Source: Microbacteriaceae bacterium PS02070 (lineage in GTDB: Bacteria > Actinomycetota > Actinomycetes > Actinomycetales > Microbacteriaceae). Taken from it: a stretch of 64,000 nt of DNA. The notes beneath the pieces were generated by a model that saw only the letters and a list, made by a program, of their open reading frames with translations, made no database searches and was not told where the DNA came from. A program made the position numbers and the translations under genes. The stretch covers positions 1 to 64,000 of the forward strand of contig JASCPE010000007.1 of assembly GCA_029959865.1 (NCBI GenBank). The letters are read 5' to 3'. The number at the start of each line of letters is the position of its first letter. Position 1 is the first letter of the stretch. Positions 26,232 to 34,699 of this stretch are shown piece by piece.

Positions 26232-28085
26232 ATGTGTGGAATTGTCGGATACGTCGGCCCTCGCGAAAGCGAGGCCATTCTTCTGTCGGGGCTGGCCCGC
26301 CTGGAATACCGGGGCTACGACTCGGCAGGCATCGCCGTGATCGACGCGGACGGCGACCTCGGTTTGCGCAAGCGCGCCGGAAAGCTGAGCGTCCTGCGTG
26401 AGGACCTTGACGCACACCCCCTCCCGGCCGGCACCACCGGCATCGGACACACTCGCTGGGCAACGCACGGGGGTCCGACCGACGTCAACGCGCACCCGCA
26501 CCTGGCTGACCACGAGCAGCTCGCGGTGATCCACAACGGCATCATCGAGAACTACGCGCAGATCAAGGATGAACTGGTCTCCGAGGGCTACTCCTTTCTC
26601 AGCGAGACCGACACCGAGGTGGCGGCCGTCTTGCTCGGACGTGAGTTCCGCGCACACGGCGAAGACCTGGTGGCCGCCTTCCGGGCGACCGTGAAGCGCC
26701 TCGACGGCGCCTTCACGCTGCTCGCCCTACATCGCGAACAGCCGCACCTCGTCGTTGGCGCCCGCCGCAACTCGCCCCTGGTCATCGGGCTCGGGGAAGG
26801 GGAGAACTTCCTCGGCTCGGACGTTGCCGCATTCGTCGAGTACACCCGCAATGCGCTCGCGATCGGTCAGGACCAGATCGTGGCCATCACTCCCGAAGCT
26901 GTCACGGTCACCGATTTCGACGGCAACCCCGTCGAGGTCGAGCCGTTCGAGGTGACCTGGGATGCCGCCGCCGCCGAGAAGGGTGGCTGGTCATCCTTCA
27001 TGGCGAAAGAAGTGTCCGAAGAGCCCGAAGCGGTCGGGAACACGATCCGCGGCCGTGTCCGCGACGGAGTGGTCTCGATTCCCGAGCTCGACGGGCTCGA
27101 CGATCTCTTCCGCGAGATCAACCGGATCGTCATCATCGCGGCAGGAACGGCGGCGTACGCGGGTCAGGTCGGCAAGTACGCGCTGGAGGAGTGGACGCGA
27201 ATCCCCGTGGACGTCGAACTCGCGCACGAGTTCCGCTATCGCAATCCCATCCTTGACGAGCGCACTCTCGTGGTCTCCATCAGCCAGTCAGGCGAGACGA
27301 TGGATACGCTCATGGCCGTCAAGTACGCCGTCGAACGCGGCGCGCGGACACTGTCGATCTGCAACACCCAGGGTGCGACGATCCCGCGCGAGTCCGATGC
27401 GATCGTCTACACCCACGCCGGCCCCGAGGTCGCGGTCGCCTCGACTAAGGCATTCGTCGCACAGATCACCGCGATCTATCTCCTCGCGCTGCACGTGGCC
27501 GCCGTCCGCGGCGCGCTCACTGCGACCGAGGTCGCGCAACACGTTCTGGAGCTTGAGGCAGTACCCGAGAAGATCCAGCAGATTCTCGATCGCGAGCAGG
27601 AACACATCGAGCAGTTCGCGCACTGGATGGCGGACACGCGGTCGGTCCTGTTCCTCGGCCGCCATGTCGGCTTCCCGATCGCTCTGGAGGGGGCGCTGAA
27701 GCTCAAGGAGATCTCCTACATCCACGCGGAGGGGTTCGCCGCGGGAGAGCTCAAGCACGGCCCCATCGCCCTCATCGAGCCGGGTCAGCCGGTGTTCGTG
27801 ATCGTTCCCTCGCCGCGTGAATCGCCGGTACTGCACTCGAAGGTCGTCTCCAACATCCGTGAGGTGCACGCGCGCGGGGCGCGCGTGGTCGCCATCGCGG
27901 AAGAGGGCGACGCCGCGGTCCTTCCGATCTCGGATGAGGTCTTGCGCATCCCGCTCGCAGGCCCCTTGTTCGAGCCGCTCCTCGCCGTGGTTCCGCTCCA
28001 CATCTTCGCGATGGCCCTCGCGACGGCGAAGGGGCTGGATGTCGATCAGCCGCGAAACCTCGCGAAGTCTGTCACCGTGGAGTAA
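26232..28085 (+). CDS. glmS: glutamine-fructose-6-phosphate aminotransferase (isomerizing)
   Basis: Makes glucosamine 6-phosphate from fructose 6-phosphate and glutamine, the entry to UDP-GlcNAc. The 617-residue protein has the N-terminal nucleophile Cys2 of the glutaminase domain (MCGIVGYVGPRESEAILLSG, GHTRWATHG), then two SIS domains (FSISQSGETMDT-like SISQSGETMDT; GRHVGFPIALEGALKLKEIS; EGFAAGELKHGPIAL). It ends LAKSVTVE as in the family. With glmM 2 kb upstream it supplies peptidoglycan synthesis, joined further by alr downstream. Confidence 0.96.
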   Translation: MCGIVGYVGPRESEAILLSGLARLEYRGYDSAGIAVIDADGDLGLRKRAGKLSVLREDLDAHPLPAGTTGIGHTRWATHGGPTDVNAHPHLADHEQLAVIHNGIIENYAQIKDELVSEGYSFLSETDTEVAAVLLGREFRAHGEDLVAAFRATVKRLDGAFTLLALHREQPHLVVGARRNSPLVIGLGEGENFLGSDVAAFVEYTRNALAIGQDQIVAITPEAVTVTDFDGNPVEVEPFEVTWDAAAAEKGGWSSFMAKEVSEEPEAVGNTIRGRVRDGVVSIPELDGLDDLFREINRIVIIAAGTAAYAGQVGKYALEEWTRIPVDVELAHEFRYRNPILDERTLVVSISQSGETMDTLMAVKYAVERGARTLSICNTQGATIPRESDAIVYTHAGPEVAVASTKAFVAQITAIYLLALHVAAVRGALTATEVAQHVLELEAVPEKIQQILDREQEHIEQFAHWMADTRSVLFLGRHVGFPIALEGALKLKEISYIHAEGFAAGELKHGPIALIEPGQPVFVIVPSPRESPVLHSKVVSNIREVHARGARVVAIAEEGDAAVLPISDEVLRIPLAGPLFEPLLAVVPLHIFAMALATAKGLDVDQPRNLAKSVTVE

Positions 28086-28156
28086 CCCCGGGCGGTCGTG
28101 AGGGCCGTGAAGCGTGACGGTGGCGGTCTTCGGCCGCCTCCGGGAAGGAGTGCCGC

Positions 28157-28507
28157 GTGATCGTCGGAATCGGCGTCGACGTTGTCGACGTGCCGCGCTT
28201 CGAGCGCTCGCTCGCGCGTACCCCGGCGTTGCGTGAGCGCCTGTTCGCTCCGGCTGAGCGCGTCCTTCGCACGCGATCGCTCGCGGCGCGATACGCCGCG
28301 AAGGAGGCACTCATCAAAGCGCTCGGTGGCTCCGATGGCGTGCGCTGGGCCGAGATCGAGGTGGGTGCCGAGCCCTCCGGCCGGCCGATCTTCGTGCTGA
28401 GCGGCACGACCCGCGCGTCCGTGCACGAGCGCGGTATCACCGGGTTGCATCTTTCGCTCTCCCACGATGCCGGTCTCGCGACCGCATACGTTGTGGCCGA
28501 ATCATGA
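28157..28507 (+). CDS. acpS: holo-[acyl-carrier-protein] synthase
   Basis: Transfers the phosphopantetheine arm of CoA to acyl carrier protein. The 116-residue protein has the magnesium-binding IGVDVVD (Asp8) and RYAAKEALIKALG (Lys49/Glu50) motifs, plus HLSLSHDAGLATAYV at the C-terminus. It begins with GTG 28157 after a GGAAGGAG site. A 4-base overlap with alr starts the coupled chain of genes. Confidence 0.92.
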   Translation: MIVGIGVDVVDVPRFERSLARTPALRERLFAPAERVLRTRSLAARYAAKEALIKALGGSDGVRWAEIEVGAEPSGRPIFVLSGTTRASVHERGITGLHLSLSHDAGLATAYVVAES

Positions 28508-29601
28508 CCGCCTTTCGCGAGGCGCGGATCGACACGACCGCGATCACCGACAACGTCCGCCACCTGCGGGCGCAGCTGGGCACCGAGATCATCGCAGTCG
28601 TGAAGGCGGACGCGTACGGGCACGGAGCGCTGCGCTCCGCACGGGCAGCGCTCCGTGGCGGCGCGCAACGCCTCGGCGTCGCGGATATCGACGAAGCCCT
28701 GGCCCTGCGCCACGACGGGATCGACGCCCCGCTGATGGCGTGGCTTCATGGCCCGGACGCACACTTCGCCGAGGCCATCACGGCGGGGGTGGAAATCGGG
28801 GTGTCCTCTGTCGTACAGCTCCGCGCGGTCGTCGCGGTGGGTAACGCCGTCGTGCACCTCAAGCTCGAGACTGGGCTCGGCCGCAATGGCGCCGCACCCG
28901 CGGAGTATGCACAGCTGTTCGCAGAGGCCGCCGAGGCCGAACGCGCCGGCACGATCCGGGTGCAGAGTCTGTTCAGCCATCTTTCCAACACCACGCCGGC
29001 CGACGACGCGGCTGCGGTGGCGCGGTTTCAGGATGCCGTCGCGCTCGCCGCGCGCGCGGGCCTCACCCCACCTCAGCGCCACATCGCCGCCTCCCACGCC
29101 GCGATCGATCTGCCCGCGTCGCGGCTGGACGTGGTGCGGCTGGGCATCTCGATCTACGGACTCTCGCCGTTCGCGGACCGCCCGTCGGCGGACCTCGGCC
29201 TCCGACCGGCGATGAGTCTGCGCGCACCCGTCGCCGCGGTGCGCCGCGTTCCGGCGGGTCAGGGGGTCTCCTACGGATACCTTCACCGGACCAAGGAGGA
29301 GACGACTCTCGCGCTCATCCCGCTGGGCTACGCAGACGGAATCCCGCGCAGCGCATCCTCGTCCGGCGCGGTACGGATCGGCGACCACACGTTCCCGGTG
29401 GCGGGGCGTATCGCCATGGACCAGTTCGTCGTTGATGTCGGCAACCACCCCGTCTCCGTAGGTGAGGAAGCGGTCCTCTTCGGTGACCCCGCCGTCGGGG
29501 AGCCTCCCGTGGAAGCTTGGGCAGCAGCCGCCGACACGATCAACTACGAGATCGTCACGAGGATCGGCCCTCGCGTTCAGCGCGTAGAGGTCGGGCGATG
29601 A
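28504..29601 (+). CDS. alr: alanine racemase
   Basis: PLP enzyme that makes D-alanine for peptidoglycan. The 365-residue protein has the PLP lysine in AVVKADAYGHGAL (Lys34), the catalytic tyrosine in GVSYGYLHRTKEE, and the C-terminal domain with PLGYADGIPR, GRIAMDQFVVDVG. Lengths and order are normal. It overlaps acpS and tsaE by 4 bases each. Confidence 0.95.
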   Translation: MTAFREARIDTTAITDNVRHLRAQLGTEIIAVVKADAYGHGALRSARAALRGGAQRLGVADIDEALALRHDGIDAPLMAWLHGPDAHFAEAITAGVEIGVSSVVQLRAVVAVGNAVVHLKLETGLGRNGAAPAEYAQLFAEAAEAERAGTIRVQSLFSHLSNTTPADDAAAVARFQDAVALAARAGLTPPQRHIAASHAAIDLPASRLDVVRLGISIYGLSPFADRPSADLGLRPAMSLRAPVAAVRRVPAGQGVSYGYLHRTKEETTLALIPLGYADGIPRSASSSGAVRIGDHTFPVAGRIAMDQFVVDVGNHPVSVGEEAVLFGDPAVGEPPVEAWAAAADTINYEIVTRIGPRVQRVEVGR

Positions 29602-30071
29602 GCCTCGATGCCTTCGCGGGGGTGCGCGAGATCGCAACGCCGGCCGACATGGCCACCCTCGGCCGTGAACTCGGCGCTCTTCTGCGCGCGGGTGATGTGA
29701 TCGTTCTGACGGGCCCCCTGGGGGCAGGGAAGACGACGCTCACCCGGGGCATCGGCGACGGTCTCGGCGTGCGGGGTCCCATACAAAGCCCTACCTTCGT
29801 CATCGCCCGGACTCATCCCGCACTCACCGGCGGTGCCCCCCTCGTCCATGTTGATGCCTATCGCCTGTCCTCACCGGCGGAGCTGGAAGATCTCGACGTG
29901 GACCTGCCCGGTTCGGTTGTCGTCATCGAGTGGGGGCGGGGCATGGTGGATGCGATCGCCGACTCCTGGTGGGAGATCGAGTTGGACCGCGCGGATCTCG
30001 CGCCGGAGGCCGAGTGGGACGCGGATGCTTCGCGGACCGTCACGATCACGAGACGGAGTGCGCACCGATGA
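29598..30071 (+). CDS. tsaE: tRNA threonylcarbamoyladenosine biosynthesis ATPase TsaE
   Basis: TsaE is an ATPase that works with TsaB and TsaD to make the t6A modification at position 37 of ANN-decoding tRNAs. The 157-residue protein has the P-loop TGPLGAGKTT at residues 38-47, the SPTFVIARTH switch and VHVDAYRLSSPAELEDLDV. ATG 29598 overlaps the alr stop by 4 bases; the longer opening upstream is inside alr. It precedes an unknown membrane protein. Confidence 0.92.
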   Translation: MSLDAFAGVREIATPADMATLGRELGALLRAGDVIVLTGPLGAGKTTLTRGIGDGLGVRGPIQSPTFVIARTHPALTGGAPLVHVDAYRLSSPAELEDLDVDLPGSVVVIEWGRGMVDAIADSWWEIELDRADLAPEAEWDADASRTVTITRRSAHR

Positions 30072-30397
30072 GGCGACTCACCGTCGGCATCGTGGCCATG
30101 GCGGCCTTCGTCGCCGCATTCGGGGTGGCCGAGGTGACGGGAGTGCGGCTACTCGGCGGTGCGATTCTGATCGTCGGGGCGGTCCTGTCAGCCGCGATCG
30201 CAGACCGTGCACGGACGCCGTGGTGGCGCATCCTCGCGATCCTCGTTCTCGCGATCGGCGCCTTCGCGCTCTCACATGTCCTGGCGGGACCACTCGGCGC
30301 GTGGCCCAGCGTGATCGTCGTGGCAATGGCGCTCGGGATCGCGGCGACGATGCTCACGTCAGGGCCGTGGCCGCGGCCTCGTCGCGAGGCTCGGTGA
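30068..30397 (+). CDS. small membrane protein between tsaE and tsaB
   Basis: A 109-residue protein with about four hydrophobic helices (LTVGIVAMAAFVAAFGVAEV, LLGGAILIVGAVLSAA, WRILAILVLAIGAFALSHVL, WPSVIVVAMALGIAATML) and a basic C-terminus. No family is recognised. It starts in an ATGA overlap with tsaE and overlaps the upstream tsaB GTG candidate, so it is locked into the t6A gene chain. No role in modification can be inferred beyond position. Confidence 0.75.
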   Translation: MRRLTVGIVAMAAFVAAFGVAEVTGVRLLGGAILIVGAVLSAAIADRARTPWWRILAILVLAIGAFALSHVLAGPLGAWPSVIVVAMALGIAATMLTSGPWPRPRREAR

Positions 30398-30410
30398 CGG
30401 TGCACGCAGT

Positions 30411-30416
30411 TACCCT
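30411..30416 (+). promoter_or_regulatory. possible internal -10 element before tsaB
   Basis: TACCCT ends 7 bases before GTG 30424, the codon that begins the conserved TsaB N-terminus. It would allow leaderless expression of tsaB-rimI-tsaD separately from the upstream genes. Confidence 0.35.
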
Positions 30417-30423
30417 TGATCCT

Positions 30424-31083
30424 GTGATTCTCGGCATCGACAGTTCCCTCGGCACCGCGGTGGCGCTGATCGAGGAGGATGGTGTTGTCCTCGCCGATGA
30501 GTACAGCGAGGACCCGTTGGGGCATGCCGAAGTCGTAGGAACGCTCTTGCGTGCGGCGCTCTCAGACGCGGCACACGGACCGGTCGGTGGGGGTGGCGCG
30601 ACGAAGCCGGTGACGGTGGATGCGGTCGCCGTGGGCATGGGGCCGGGCCCCTTCACCGGCTTGCGCGTCGGCATCGCCGCGGGACGCACGTTTGCGCAGG
30701 CGCGGTCCCTCCCGGTCATCGCCGTCCCGAGCCACGATGCGGCTGCTGCGCAACTCCTTCTGGCCGACCCCTTCGCAGATGTGGGGCGGTTCGCCGTCGT
30801 GACCGATGCCCGTCGTCGCGAGTTCGCGTTCACCGTGTACGACGGCGTGGATGACGATGGGCTTCCCGCACGCGTGACGGAGCCGGCCCTCGTGCCGCGA
30901 GACGACATCGACGATGTCCTCGCCGCCCTCGGTGCCGCACGACACGATGTCGTGCGGATCTCCGCCGCGATGGTCGCCTTGGTCGGAGCACGTGCACGCG
31001 CGGTCGGGCGCACTCTGACCGGATCCGAGCCGCTCTACCTCCGCGCGCCAGACGTCACTATGCCGAAGCGCGTGGCCCCATGA
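30424..31083 (+). CDS. tsaB: t6A biosynthesis protein TsaB
   Basis: TsaB is the inactive ASKHA paralogue that stabilises TsaD in the t6A enzyme. The protein opens ILGIDSSLGTAVALIEEDG, then VGMGPGPFTGLRVGIAAGRTFA, the family signature, and VVTDARRREFAFTVYD. GTG 30424 (219 residues) matches the family N-terminus and has a -10 element 7 bases upstream; GTG 30394 would add 10 residues and overlap the membrane protein stop by 4 bases like the other junctions, so it remains possible. It overlaps rimI by 4 bases. Confidence 0.88.
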   Translation: MILGIDSSLGTAVALIEEDGVVLADEYSEDPLGHAEVVGTLLRAALSDAAHGPVGGGGATKPVTVDAVAVGMGPGPFTGLRVGIAAGRTFAQARSLPVIAVPSHDAAAAQLLLADPFADVGRFAVVTDARRREFAFTVYDGVDDDGLPARVTEPALVPRDDIDDVLAALGAARHDVVRISAAMVALVGARARAVGRTLTGSEPLYLRAPDVTMPKRVAP

Positions 31084-31571
31084 GGCTACGGAATGCGACG
31101 ACGGAGGATCTCGCAGCGATCATGGCCCTGGAACGCGCCTCTTTTCCCACCGACGCATGGAGCGAGCACGTGATGAGCGCTGAACTCGCATCGCCGCACG
31201 GCCAGTACCTCATCGCAGAGGAGGGCGGTCGCGTGATCGGTTACGGCGGTGTGCGCGCACTGTCCGGCTCGTCCGATGCGGACATCCAAACGATCGCAAT
31301 CGCCGAGGACGCCCGCGGTGGCGGCCGCGGACGCACGCTCTTGGAGGCGTTGCTTCTCCTTGCTCGGCAGCGAGGCGCGCGGGAGATGTTCCTTGATGTC
31401 CGGGCGGACAACCTGCCCGCACGGCGCCTCTACGACTCCGAGGGCTTCCGCGAGATCGGTCGTCGGCCCGGGTACTACCAGCCGGACGACGTCGACGCGG
31501 TCGTCATGCGCCTGGACCTCCTCGGGTGGGCGGCGCGCGAGGACCACACCACACCGGAGCGCTGCTCATGA
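31080..31571 (+). CDS. rimI: ribosomal protein S18-alanine N-acetyltransferase RimI
   Basis: A 163-residue GNAT acetyltransferase. It has the RimI-type start [25 protein letters not shown], the acetyl-CoA loop [20 protein letters not shown], and the C-terminal [12 protein letters not shown] segment. RimI acetylates S18 in E. coli; actinobacterial RimI may have broader targets. Its position between tsaB and tsaD is widely conserved. ATGA overlaps join it to both neighbours. Confidence 0.9.
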   Translation: MRLRNATTEDLAAIMALERASFPTDAWSEHVMSAELASPHGQYLIAEEGGRVIGYGGVRALSGSSDADIQTIAIAEDARGGGRGRTLLEALLLLARQRGAREMFLDVRADNLPARRLYDSEGFREIGRRPGYYQPDDVDAVVMRLDLLGWAAREDHTTPERCS

Positions 31572-32617
31572 CCCGCGAGACGCCCCTTGTCCTGGGCATC
31601 GAGACGAGTTGTGACGAGACCGGGATCGGCATCGTGCGGGGCCGTGAACTCCTCTCCAACACCATTGCCTCCTCCATGGCCGAGCATGTTCGCTTCGGTG
31701 GCGTGGTGCCCGAGGTTGCCGCACGCGCACATCTGGAGGCCCTCCAGCCGGCTATCGAATCCGCGGTGCGCGAAGCCGGTATTCGGCTCGAGGATCTCGA
31801 CGCGGTTGCCGTGACGAGCGGTCCGGGCCTGGCCGGGGCGCTCATGGTCGGAATCGGTGCCGCGAAGGCCCTCGCGGTCGCGCTGGATAAGCCGCTCTAC
31901 GCCGTCAATCACCTCGTCGGTCACATTGCCGCGGATCTCCTGACCGGAGACGACGTCGAGTACCCCACGATCGCGCTTCTGGTCAGCGGGGGTCACACCT
32001 CACTGCTGCTGGTGCGTGATCTGGTCTCCGACGTGGAACTGCTCGGAGAAACGCTCGACGACGCCGCCGGGGAGGCCTTCGACAAGATCGCCCGGCTCCT
32101 CGGTCTGCCCTACCCCGGCGGTCCGGAGATCGACCGGGCGGCGCGGGAGGGCTCCGCTGAGGCGATTCGCTTCCCCAGGGGACTGTCCCGGGCATCAGAC
32201 ATGGCCGACCACCGCTACGACTTCTCCTTCTCTGGGCTCAAGACCGCCGTCGCGCGCCTCGTGGAACAGCGTGCCGGTGAGTTCTCCGTCGGCGACGTCG
32301 CCGCATCGTTTCGGGAGGCCGTTGTCGATGTCCTGGTGACCAAGGCGCTGGACGCGTGTGCGCGGCACGGGATTCCGCGACTCCTGCTGGGCGGCGGGGT
32401 CATCGCGAATCGGCGTCTGCGTGAGGAAGCGCTCACTCGCGCCAGCGCGGCCGGCGTCACCGTGCGGATCCCGCCTCTTTCGCTGTGTACGGACAACGGC
32501 GCGATGATCGCCGCTCTTGCGTCCGAGCTCATCGTCGCCGGCCGCGCGCCATCGCAGCTGACCTTCGGCGCTGATTCCACCCTCCCGGTCACTGAAATCC
32601 AGGTCGCGTGGCCATGA
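31568..32617 (+). CDS. tsaD: tRNA N6-adenosine threonylcarbamoyltransferase TsaD
   Basis: Catalyses transfer of the threonylcarbamoyl group to A37. The 349-residue protein opens [17 protein letters not shown], has the metal-binding [11 protein letters not shown] motif (HxxxH), [12 protein letters not shown] and [20 protein letters not shown], and ends in an ASKHA second domain with [12 protein letters not shown] and [15 protein letters not shown] 31568 is 4-base coupled to rimI. Its last bases overlap the following membrane protein. Confidence 0.95.
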   Translation: MTRETPLVLGIETSCDETGIGIVRGRELLSNTIASSMAEHVRFGGVVPEVAARAHLEALQPAIESAVREAGIRLEDLDAVAVTSGPGLAGALMVGIGAAKALAVALDKPLYAVNHLVGHIAADLLTGDDVEYPTIALLVSGGHTSLLLVRDLVSDVELLGETLDDAAGEAFDKIARLLGLPYPGGPEIDRAAREGSAEAIRFPRGLSRASDMADHRYDFSFSGLKTAVARLVEQRAGEFSVGDVAASFREAVVDVLVTKALDACARHGIPRLLLGGGVIANRRLREEALTRASAAGVTVRIPPLSLCTDNGAMIAALASELIVAGRAPSQLTFGADSTLPVTEIQVAWP

Positions 32618-32931
32618 GCGACCCGCACGAGGAGCTCATCACGACCGGCGAGGTCGACGTCAGGTGGGCGCCACCCGAGCCAGAACCTCTTCCGCGCAGT
32701 GGCGCGTGGGCGCTCACCTTCGCCGTCCTCGGGCTGGTCATGTCGCTCCTGGTGGGCTGGGGCTTCCCGATCGGCATCGTCGGGATCATCCTCTCGATCA
32801 TTGCTCTGCGCCGGTCATGGGAGAGCACGACGGTGGCTGTCTGGGCGTTGTGCCTCAGCATCCTCTCGCTCGTCTACAGTGCGATCTGGCTGTGGTGGGC
32901 CTGGGTCCAGGGCGCCCTGTCCTTCGTCTAG
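32614..32931 (+). CDS. DUF4190-like two- to three-helix membrane protein
   Basis: A 105-residue protein with an N-terminal acidic/proline-rich cytoplasmic segment (about 26 residues) and hydrophobic helices [34 protein letters not shown] and [20 protein letters not shown]. The pattern GLVMSLL...[17 protein letters not shown] resembles DUF4190-type small membrane proteins. It begins by ATGA overlap with tsaD and ends the operon. Function unknown. Confidence 0.75.
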   Translation: MSDPHEELITTGEVDVRWAPPEPEPLPRSGAWALTFAVLGLVMSLLVGWGFPIGIVGIILSIIALRRSWESTTVAVWALCLSILSLVYSAIWLWWAWVQGALSFV

Positions 32932-32954
32932 GCGGGCGGATTGCTCTCCGCGGG

Positions 32955-34139
32955 CTATACGCGGTCCGCGAGGAGAGCAACGCGACGGCTGCCGAGGCGG
33001 GTCAGCACGAGGGTCGCGTGTTCTGGCCCGGAGAGGCGGAGCTTCTTGCGGAGCGTCGCGGGATCGATGTCCATCCCGCGCTTCTTGATCTCGAGCGTGC
33101 CGATGCCTCGGTCGCGAAGCGCTTTCGCGAGTCGCTTCACATCCGTGGGCAGAGTCTCGCGCACTCGGAAAGACTGCACAAAGGGGCTCGCGAGGGCGTC
33201 ATCGGAGCTGAGGTAGGCGATCTGCGGGGCGATGGGGCCGGCGCGCAGCGATCGGGCAACCTCGCCGATGAGTCGAGCGCGGATAACTGCCCCATCCGGC
33301 TCGTGTAGGAACTCGCCCAGCGCACGCACGGGCTCGTCGTCAGAATCGTGCGGGGCGGTGAGCTCTTGCGCGTGCCCATTCCGGATCACTAATGCGGAGC
33401 GAGCCACCCCGGGCCTGGCAAGAACGCCCGACCAGAGCACCAGCTCTACGGTTGACCCGTCGACACTGATCCACTGCGCTTCGCCGTGCTCGGGGAGGAG
33501 ATCACGATCGAGGCCCGGGCCGAGCTTGATCCCCGTGGGAACCCGCCGCGAAAGGTCGTACGCCCAGTCCAGCGAAGGAGAGTATGCGTGGGGGCCCACG
33601 CGCGTCGTCTCGCCGTGGCCGGCGGTACGGCGTGCAGGATCAAGCCAGACTCCGTCGACATCCGAGAGGGAGGCGCTTTCGGCGCTCCCGTGCACGACCT
33701 CGACATCCTCTCCGAAGGGAGCGAGGTTGAAGGCTGCGAGCGCCGCGGTGACCTCATCGGCATCGACCGCGCGCACGCGCATGCCGAGCGCGGCGAGCCC
33801 CATCGCGTCGCCACCGATGCCACAGCCCAGGTCGGCGACGTGAGTCAATCCGGCGCGCCGGAACCGCTGCGCGTGCACCGCCGCGAGCTCCAATCGAGTG
33901 GCCTGTTCCAGTCCGGCAGCGGTGAAGAGCATGCGGGAGGCGAAGTCGCCGAACTTGGCCTGCGCGCGCGTACGGAGGCGAGCTTGAGTGACCGTGATCG
34001 CGACCAGGTCCGGGTCAAGGGTCTTGCGCAGGCGGTGCACGACTTCGGCTGCATCATCCGACGAGGCGATCGGACCGATTTCGTCGATGACATTGAGCGC
34101 ATCGGGGGTGAGCAGACGCGCGACCTCGGCAAGCTCCAT
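32955..34139 (-). CDS. SAM-dependent methyltransferase with THUMP-like C-terminal domain
   Basis: The 394-residue protein has a class I methyltransferase core with the SAM motif VADLGCGIGGDAMGLAALGM at about residues 101-120, VRAVDADEVTAALAAFNLAP, and a catalytic-region motif GVWLDPARRT. The C-terminal part (SFRVRETLPTDVKRLAKALR, RGIGTLEIKKRGMDIDPATL) is the THUMP-like domain found in actinobacteria. The target is unknown, possibly RNA. The ATG at 34139 has TAGGCT 6 bases upstream on its strand. It is divergent from groES, sharing the CIRCE region. Confidence 0.82.
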   Translation of the reverse strand: MELAEVARLLTPDALNVIDEIGPIASSDDAAEVVHRLRKTLDPDLVAITVTQARLRTRAQAKFGDFASRMLFTAAGLEQATRLELAAVHAQRFRRAGLTHVADLGCGIGGDAMGLAALGMRVRAVDADEVTAALAAFNLAPFGEDVEVVHGSAESASLSDVDGVWLDPARRTAGHGETTRVGPHAYSPSLDWAYDLSRRVPTGIKLGPGLDRDLLPEHGEAQWISVDGSTVELVLWSGVLARPGVARSALVIRNGHAQELTAPHDSDDEPVRALGEFLHEPDGAVIRARLIGEVARSLRAGPIAPQIAYLSSDDALASPFVQSFRVRETLPTDVKRLAKALRDRGIGTLEIKKRGMDIDPATLRKKLRLSGPEHATLVLTRLGSRRVALLADRV

Positions 34140-34145
34140 GACGCC

Positions 34146-34151
34146 AGCCTA
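34146..34151 (-). promoter_or_regulatory. -10 element, leaderless methyltransferase gene
   Basis: On the minus strand TAGGCT ends 6 bases before the ATG at 34139. The groES CIRCE elements start just 22 bases away on the other side, so heat-shock repression might also affect this promoter. Confidence 0.45.
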
Positions 34152-34172
34152 AGTCGTCTCATGACGACGGAA

Positions 34173-34199
34173 TTGGCACTCGCGTTGCGTGAGTGCCAA
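34173..34199 (+). promoter_or_regulatory. CIRCE operator 1 (HrcA-type)
   Basis: TTGGCACTC-N9-GAGTGCCAA is a perfect inverted repeat with the CIRCE spacing; it differs from the classic element by a G/C pair. The groES -35 element (34185-34190) lies in its spacer, so HrcA binding would block polymerase. Confidence 0.85.
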
Positions 34200-34213
34200 G
34201 TGACCCCTAAACT
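34185..34213 (+). promoter_or_regulatory. groES promoter
   Basis: TTGCGT (34185-34190) and TAAACT (34208-34213) are separated by 17 bases. The -35 lies inside CIRCE 1 and the start point falls at the edge of CIRCE 2, giving tight repression. Confidence 0.7.
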
Positions 34214-34217
34214 TGAG

Positions 34218-34244
34218 TTAGCACTCTCGGGGTGAGGGTGCTAA
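34218..34244 (+). promoter_or_regulatory. CIRCE operator 2 (HrcA-type)
   Basis: TTAGCACTC-N9-GGGTGCTAA matches the CIRCE consensus with one mismatch in the right arm. It covers the predicted transcription start and leader of groES. Confidence 0.85.
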
Positions 34245-34273
34245 CCAGTCTTCACGCAAGAAAGAGGTAGACC

Positions 34274-34570
34274 GTGTCGGTTTCCATCAAGCCGCTCGAG
34301 GACCGCATCGTCATCAAGCAGGTCGAGGCAGAGCAGATCACCGCGAGTGGTCTGGTTATCCCCGACACCGCCAAGGAGAAGCCCCAAGAGGGCGAAGTCG
34401 TCGCCGTCGGCCCCGGCCGCATCGACGACAACGGCAATCGAGTTCCCCTCGATGTCGCCGTGGGTGACCGTGTCATCTACAGCAAGTACGGCGGCACCGA
34501 GGTCAAGTTCGGCGCTGACGAGTACCTCGTGCTCTCCGCGCGTGACGTCCTGGCGGTCGTCGTCCGCTGA
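34274..34570 (+). CDS. groES: co-chaperonin GroES
   Basis: GroES caps the GroEL folding chamber. The 98-residue protein matches the family: [20 protein letters not shown], the mobile loop [32 protein letters not shown] and [14 protein letters not shown]. The start follows a AAAGAGG site. It is under HrcA/CIRCE control, but groEL does not follow: a terminator and rarD do. groEL must lie elsewhere on the chromosome. Confidence 0.97.
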   Translation: MSVSIKPLEDRIVIKQVEAEQITASGLVIPDTAKEKPQEGEVVAVGPGRIDDNGNRVPLDVAVGDRVIYSKYGGTEVKFGADEYLVLSARDVLAVVVR

Positions 34571-34577
34571 CATTCGC

Positions 34578-34619
34578 ACGTAAGAAAGGGTCCGGCTCAT
34601 GCCGGGCCCTTTTTTACGT
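34578..34619 (+). terminator. rho-independent terminator after groES
   Basis: A 19-bp stem (34578-34596 with 34601-34619, containing two G-T wobbles) encloses the loop TCAT; the 3' arm carries TTTTTT. It ends the monocistronic groES transcript. Confidence 0.88.
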
Positions 34620-34687
34620 GGCGCGAATCCGACGAGGTTCGACCGTTCGCCGCCGACGCGCGGCGATCCGCGACGCCCCGTGAGCAA

Positions 34688-34693
34688 TAGCCT
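34688..34693 (+). promoter_or_regulatory. -10 element, leaderless rarD
   Basis: TAGCCT ends 6 bases before the GTG start at 34700. Confidence 0.45.
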
Positions 34694-34699
34694 GGGGGA

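Noticed and set aside
29930..30067. Extended N-terminus of the small membrane protein
   Set aside because: It would lie inside tsaE in another frame; ATG 30068 with 4-base overlap is more plausible.
34571..34699. groEL fragment after groES
   Set aside because: The interval holds only the terminator and upstream region of rarD.
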